From assembly GCA_934444695.1 (NCBI GenBank), contig CAKSDF010000092.1:1-7996 (forward strand): 7,996 bases of DNA. Reading direction: 5' to 3'. Position 1 is the first letter of the stretch, and every line of letters begins with the position of its first letter. Source of the stretch: an uncultured Eubacteriales bacterium (GTDB taxonomy: Bacteria; Bacillota; Clostridia; Oscillospirales; Acutalibacteraceae). Below, piece after piece: positions 5,801 through 7,996 of the stretch. The notes under the pieces are model-generated. The model saw only the letters and a list, made by a program, of their open reading frames with translations, was not told the DNA's origin and did not search any database. The translations under genes and the position numbers were made by a program.

Positions 5801-6799
5801 GTGGTTGTGGGAAATGTTTACGACACAAAGTTCACCGAAAACTTCTTTAAAAACATCAGAAGCGAGAATTACAGCCTTAACAAGGTCTTTGAATATGATG
5901 TAAACAACGCCTGGGACAAAGACCGCTCCATAGGCATCGTAAAAACGACGGTTGGCAAAAACAACATTCTTCTTTCAAGAAAGGCATATGAAACCAAGGG
6001 TCAGCTGTATGATGTGCAGATAAAACCTGCCGGAAAGGGTCAGCTGGAGGTTAAACAGGGAAGATCCATCGAAAAATACGGCGGATACAACAGCCTTAAG
6101 GGCGCCTATTTCTGTCTTGTTGAACACGCCGAAAAGAAAGGCAGAACAAGAACCATTCTGCCGGTATACATATACAAAAAGGAGCTTTACGAAAGGGATC
6201 CCATTGCATATTGCACCGAGATACTGGGCCTTAAAGAACCTAAAATCATCTGCCCGAGGATTTTGACCGACAGTGTTTTGAAAATTGATGAAAAAGAAAT
6301 GTTCATCACAGGCAGGTCAGGTAAGCAATTAATTTTTAAGCACAATTATCAGCTTTCGGTTTCACCGGCCGACGAAAAATATATAAAGGAAATTTCAAAA
6401 TATGTTTCGAGAAGTCAAACCGAAAAGGCTGAGGACGGAATAAAGCTTGCTCCAAACAGCGAAATCTCAAAGGAGCGGAATGCCGAGCTTTACGATCTGT
6501 TTTTGCAAAAGCTGCAAATGCCGGTATACAACCGCCTTTTCTCCGGCCAATATGAACTTCTTTGTGGAAAAAAAGAGGCATTCTGCAACCTTTCACTTAT
6601 AGAACAGTGCTGTCTGCTGCTTGAAATACTCAAGCTCTTTAAATGCGACCGTCAGCTTTCCGATTTATCAAAACTGGGAGGATCAGCTAAAAGCGGGTCA
6701 ATTTATACAAACTCTGCGCTTACAAAGGTAAAGTCGGCCTTCCTGATCCACACCTCGGTTACCGGACTTTACCGTCACAAGCAAAACCTGCTCAAATAG
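2831..6799 (+). CDS. cas9: Cas9 endonuclease, type II-A-like
   Basis: This 1322-aa RNA-guided DNA nuclease uses tracrRNA plus crRNA to cut both strands of matching invader DNA. Domain order follows SpCas9. RuvC-I is YYIGLDVGTNSIGWA (Asp18). The arginine-rich bridge helix spans about 57-82. The REC lobe includes IPYYVGPL (467-474) and a WGRLS block (W665). RuvC-II is KKIMIEVARDKN (Glu768). HNH is DYDIDHIFPQS with His850, Asn864 and Asn873. RuvC-III is HHAKDAYLN (His983, Asp986). The PAM-interacting domain starts before KYGG (1082-1085) and ends in LIHTSVTGLY (1305-1314). All nuclease residues are present, so it should be active. Length and collinearity with SpCas9 argue for subtype II-A. Between about 1283 and 1306 there is no arginine, so the SpCas9 Arg1333/Arg1335 pair that reads GG is missing. 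It leads an operon with cas1 one base downstream. Confidence 0.97.
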   Translation: MKSIINQQPASDYYIGLDVGTNSIGWAVTDPQYNIKKFKGNAMWGVRLFEEAQPAASRRQFRIIRRLNSRRHRRLEWLELLFDEQISKIDPCFFARLRQSSLEKSDRSINFDYPLFNGEDFTDKDYYKKYPTAYHLRKELIESDAPHDIRLVFLALHHIIKSRGHFLFDMELSDEYKTVDILLDELKLQMDEDFGTEIDFADKDEFIAVLTRQNVGITAKKSALKGLVTVNGETDRLDALSVVGLLAGATVKFSDLFCEDELKKAEKNSLSLAKDFSADLNAIEEAVGSDRLEFILFAKEVFDSAKLAQMLGQHEYICEAKIEQYDINKSDLGRLKEYVKQHRPEKYKEIFSEKKDKLNNFAAYGKKTLSSGDYSCSQEDFCKYILKTLPEMEADEAFADIYQKLKNGDFLPKLKSSDNSVIPYQLHLKELVKLLDNASKYLDFLEQKDDDGITVKEKIISIFKFKIPYYVGPLNTKSKNAWVVRTNEKIYPWNFEKVVDIEKSSENFILNLISKCQYTGDDVLPKESLLYSEYCVLNEINPIAVNGQKIPVNIKNEIYTELFLKSNSKVTKKTVKNFLLKKGYIKAVDEISGIDDTVKSRLKSYHNLSKIFSVEENYDMAEDIIRAITIFGDDKKLLKNWLKANYPDLEKAQTDSICRLKYKDWGRLSKTLLTGIYTPDENGVAQSIMDMLRSTNNNLMQLLSSDYMFSQNAASYRSEKYGTGESLAEMIEEMYVSPSVKRSLLQTVKVVEEIVGTQNSAPKKIMIEVARDKNDQNAKVRTVTRKGKLMELYKSCKKDYPDLYAALEATDESDLRKDALYLYYTQFGKCMYSGEHIDLEKLSTDYDIDHIFPQSRIKDDSIDNRVLVLRKFNEQKSNVYPLNAQLQNNMHSFWYVLKEKGLISSKKYERLVRQTPLTDSELSSFVQRQLVETRQSTKALAQVLGRIFDGKKTKIVYSKAGNVSDFRQQFKIIKCRDVNDLHHAKDAYLNVVVGNVYDTKFTENFFKNIRSENYSLNKVFEYDVNNAWDKDRSIGIVKTTVGKNNILLSRKAYETKGQLYDVQIKPAGKGQLEVKQGRSIEKYGGYNSLKGAYFCLVEHAEKKGRTRTILPVYIYKKELYERDPIAYCTEILGLKEPKIICPRILTDSVLKIDEKEMFITGRSGKQLIFKHNYQLSVSPADEKYIKEISKYVSRSQTEKAEDGIKLAPNSEISKERNAELYDLFLQKLQMPVYNRLFSGQYELLCGKKEAFCNLSLIEQCCLLLEILKLFKCDRQLSDLSKLGGSAKSGSIYTNSALTKVKSAFLIHTSVTGLYRHKQNLLK

Positions 6800-6800
6800 T

Positions 6801-7703
6801 ATGAGCTGGAGGGTTGTTGTTATATCGAGCAATTCCAAGCTCGATTACAAAATGAACTATCTGGTCGTGCGAAACGCCGAAACCACCAAAAGGATTCATA
6901 TCAGCGAAATCTCGGTTTTGCTGATTGAATCCACGGCGGTGTCGCTGACGTCATATCTCCTGTGGGAGCTTTCAAAGCAAAAGGTAAGCGTGATTTTCTG
7001 CGATGAAAAGCGCTGCCCGGCAGGCTCTTTTCTTCCGCTTTACGGCAGCCACGACACATCTCTGAAATTCCGAAAGCAGATAAAATGGGATGACTATACA
7101 AAGCAGTTTGTATGGTCGGAAATAGTGCGGGCAAAAATAAACGGCCAGCTTGCGGTGCTGCGGCATTTTGAAAAGGAAAATTGCGGTCTTTTAGAGCAAT
7201 ACACAAAGGAAATAGAACCGGGCGATACCACCAATCGGGAAGGGCACGCCGCAAAGGTGTATTTCAATTCTCTTTTCGGTATGGATTTTTCCCGAAGTCA
7301 GGACAATAACATAAACGCCGCCTTAAACTACGGATACAGCATTCTTCTGTCGGATTTTGCAAGAGAGATCGTGTCAAGCGGATATGCAACCCAAATCGGA
7401 ATATTCCACGATAATATGTTTAATTCCTTTAATTTGGCCTGCGATTTAATGGAGCCTTTCCGTCCCTTTGTGGATTTTATGGTTGTGACAATGGATCTTT
7501 CTCAGTTCGGACATCTTGAGAAAATGGATCTTGTAAACATCCTGAACAAGCAGATAAATATAGACGGAAGGGTGCAGTATCTGCTTAACGCCGTAAAAAT
7601 ATATACCAAAAGCATTTTTGAAGCGCTGAGCGAAAACGATATTTCAAAGATAAGGTTTCCCGATTATGAGTTACAGATTTATGAGAATGATATTGTTTTT
7701 TGA
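6801..7703 (+). CDS. cas1: Cas1 integrase, type II
   Basis: Cas1 (300 aa) is the metal-dependent integrase that, with Cas2, inserts new spacers at the leader end of the CRISPR array. The N-terminus MSWRVVVISSNSKLDYKMNYLVVRN-like beta domain and the C-terminal helical domain match type II Cas1. The catalytic triad is visible: Glu147 in NREGHAAKVYFNSLFG, His203 in IGIFHDNMFN, and Glu218 in LACDLMEPFRP. This is the same spacing as S. pyogenes Glu149/His205/Glu220. Length is normal. The ATG lies one base after the cas9 stop (TAGTATG) with no clear ribosome-binding site, so translation is probably coupled to cas9. The gene overlaps cas2 by 38 bases. Confidence 0.97.
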   Translation: MSWRVVVISSNSKLDYKMNYLVVRNAETTKRIHISEISVLLIESTAVSLTSYLLWELSKQKVSVIFCDEKRCPAGSFLPLYGSHDTSLKFRKQIKWDDYTKQFVWSEIVRAKINGQLAVLRHFEKENCGLLEQYTKEIEPGDTTNREGHAAKVYFNSLFGMDFSRSQDNNINAALNYGYSILLSDFAREIVSSGYATQIGIFHDNMFNSFNLACDLMEPFRPFVDFMVVTMDLSQFGHLEKMDLVNILNKQINIDGRVQYLLNAVKIYTKSIFEALSENDISKIRFPDYELQIYENDIVF

Positions 7704-7986
7704 TCTTCCTACCGAAACACCCCTGCAGCGGCGGGAATATACAAAATTCCGAAAGCATCTTATAAAAACCGGATTTATGATGATGCAGGAATCGGTTTAT
7801 TGCAAAATCGCATTAAACCAGACGGTTGTTCGATCGGTTTACGGCGGTCTGCAAAAGCATAAACCGGCCCGGGGACTGATACAGGTGCTGGTCGTTACCG
7901 AAAAGCAGTTTTCTAAAATGGATTTTATTCTTGGCGATGTCCAGGGCGACATTATAAACACCGACGAAAGGTTTGTGGAATTATGA
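7666..7986 (+). CDS. cas2: Cas2, type II
   Basis: Cas2 (106 aa) is the small ferredoxin-fold dimer that bridges two Cas1 dimers in the spacer-integration complex. It begins MSYRFMRMILFFDLPTET, the characteristic type II-A Cas2 start, with the conserved Asp13 at the end of the first beta strand. RKHLIKTGFMMMQESVYCKI (helix 1 and strand 2) and LIQVLVVTEKQFSKM follow. Length is typical. The start at 7666 lies within the last 38 bases of cas1 in another frame. Only a weak AAGG (7652-7655) precedes it, so coupling to cas1 translation is likely. A later Met (residue 6) would lose the conserved MSYR start. Confidence 0.96.
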   Translation: MSYRFMRMILFFDLPTETPLQRREYTKFRKHLIKTGFMMMQESVYCKIALNQTVVRSVYGGLQKHKPARGLIQVLVVTEKQFSKMDFILGDVQGDIINTDERFVEL

Positions 7987-7996
7987 CCCTGTCCTG
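7983..7996 (+). CDS. 5' end of next gene, probable csn2
   Basis: An ATG overlaps the cas2 stop in the classic ATGA arrangement (7983-7986), and the frame stays open to the window edge, giving only M-T-L-S. Four residues cannot identify a protein. Because cas9-cas1-cas2 of an SpCas9-like locus is normally followed by csn2, the DNA-end-binding ring protein of II-A adaptation, csn2 is the expected gene. If absent, the locus would be II-C-like in content. Confidence 0.5.

Noticed and set aside
1..7996. CRISPR array within the window
   Set aside because: No regularly spaced repeats were seen; the only repeat-like sequence is the single anti-repeat at 2741-2778.

Overview
The window carries an intact type II-A-like CRISPR-Cas locus on the right (about 2460-7996) next to a small minus-strand redox/esterase gene cluster on the left (237-2204). 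Strong GGAGG ribosome-binding sites, consensus sigma-70-type promoters, moderate GC and the gene families (EFR1-type flavodoxin, cysteine-rich flavoprotein, HSL-type esterase, SpCas9-like Cas9) suggest a Firmicute, most likely a gut-type Clostridia (Oscillospiraceae-like). That assignment is inference; nothing in the window names the organism.

Left part: 1-236 has no gene but holds several inverted repeats. Three minus-strand genes follow, in transcription order: an alpha/beta-hydrolase (1335-2204), a flavodoxin-fold oxidoreductase with four clustered cysteines (710-1300) and an EFR1-type flavodoxin domain that stops early (237-602). Each has a GGAGG-type site 5-7 bases before its ATG. They probably form one transcription unit, with gaps of 34 and 107 bases.

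Middle part (2205-2830): no convincing protein gene, but dense regulatory sequence. A tracrRNA gene of about 115 nt lies on the minus strand (about 2775 to 2661). It has a perfect TTGACA-17-TATAAT promoter, an anti-repeat, a nexus, two small hairpins and a strong intrinsic terminator. Two good plus-strand promoter candidates (2469-2497 and 2610-2618) lie beyond the tracrRNA gene, with a perfect 8-1-8 palindrome just ahead of the second. If these drive cas9, the cas9 mRNA leader is antisense to the whole tracrRNA.

Right part: cas9 (1322 aa, all RuvC and HNH catalytic residues present), cas1 (1-base gap), cas2 (38-base overlap with cas1) and the first bases of a next gene starting in an ATGA overlap, probably csn2. 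Cas1 and Cas2 (with Csn2) would acquire spacers. Cas9 with tracrRNA and crRNA would cut invading DNA. No CRISPR array is present; it presumably lies past the right edge. The anti-repeat predicts that its repeat begins GTTTGAGAGTAGTGTAAA. The C-terminal PAM-reading segment lacks the two arginines that read GG in SpCas9, so a different PAM is expected.
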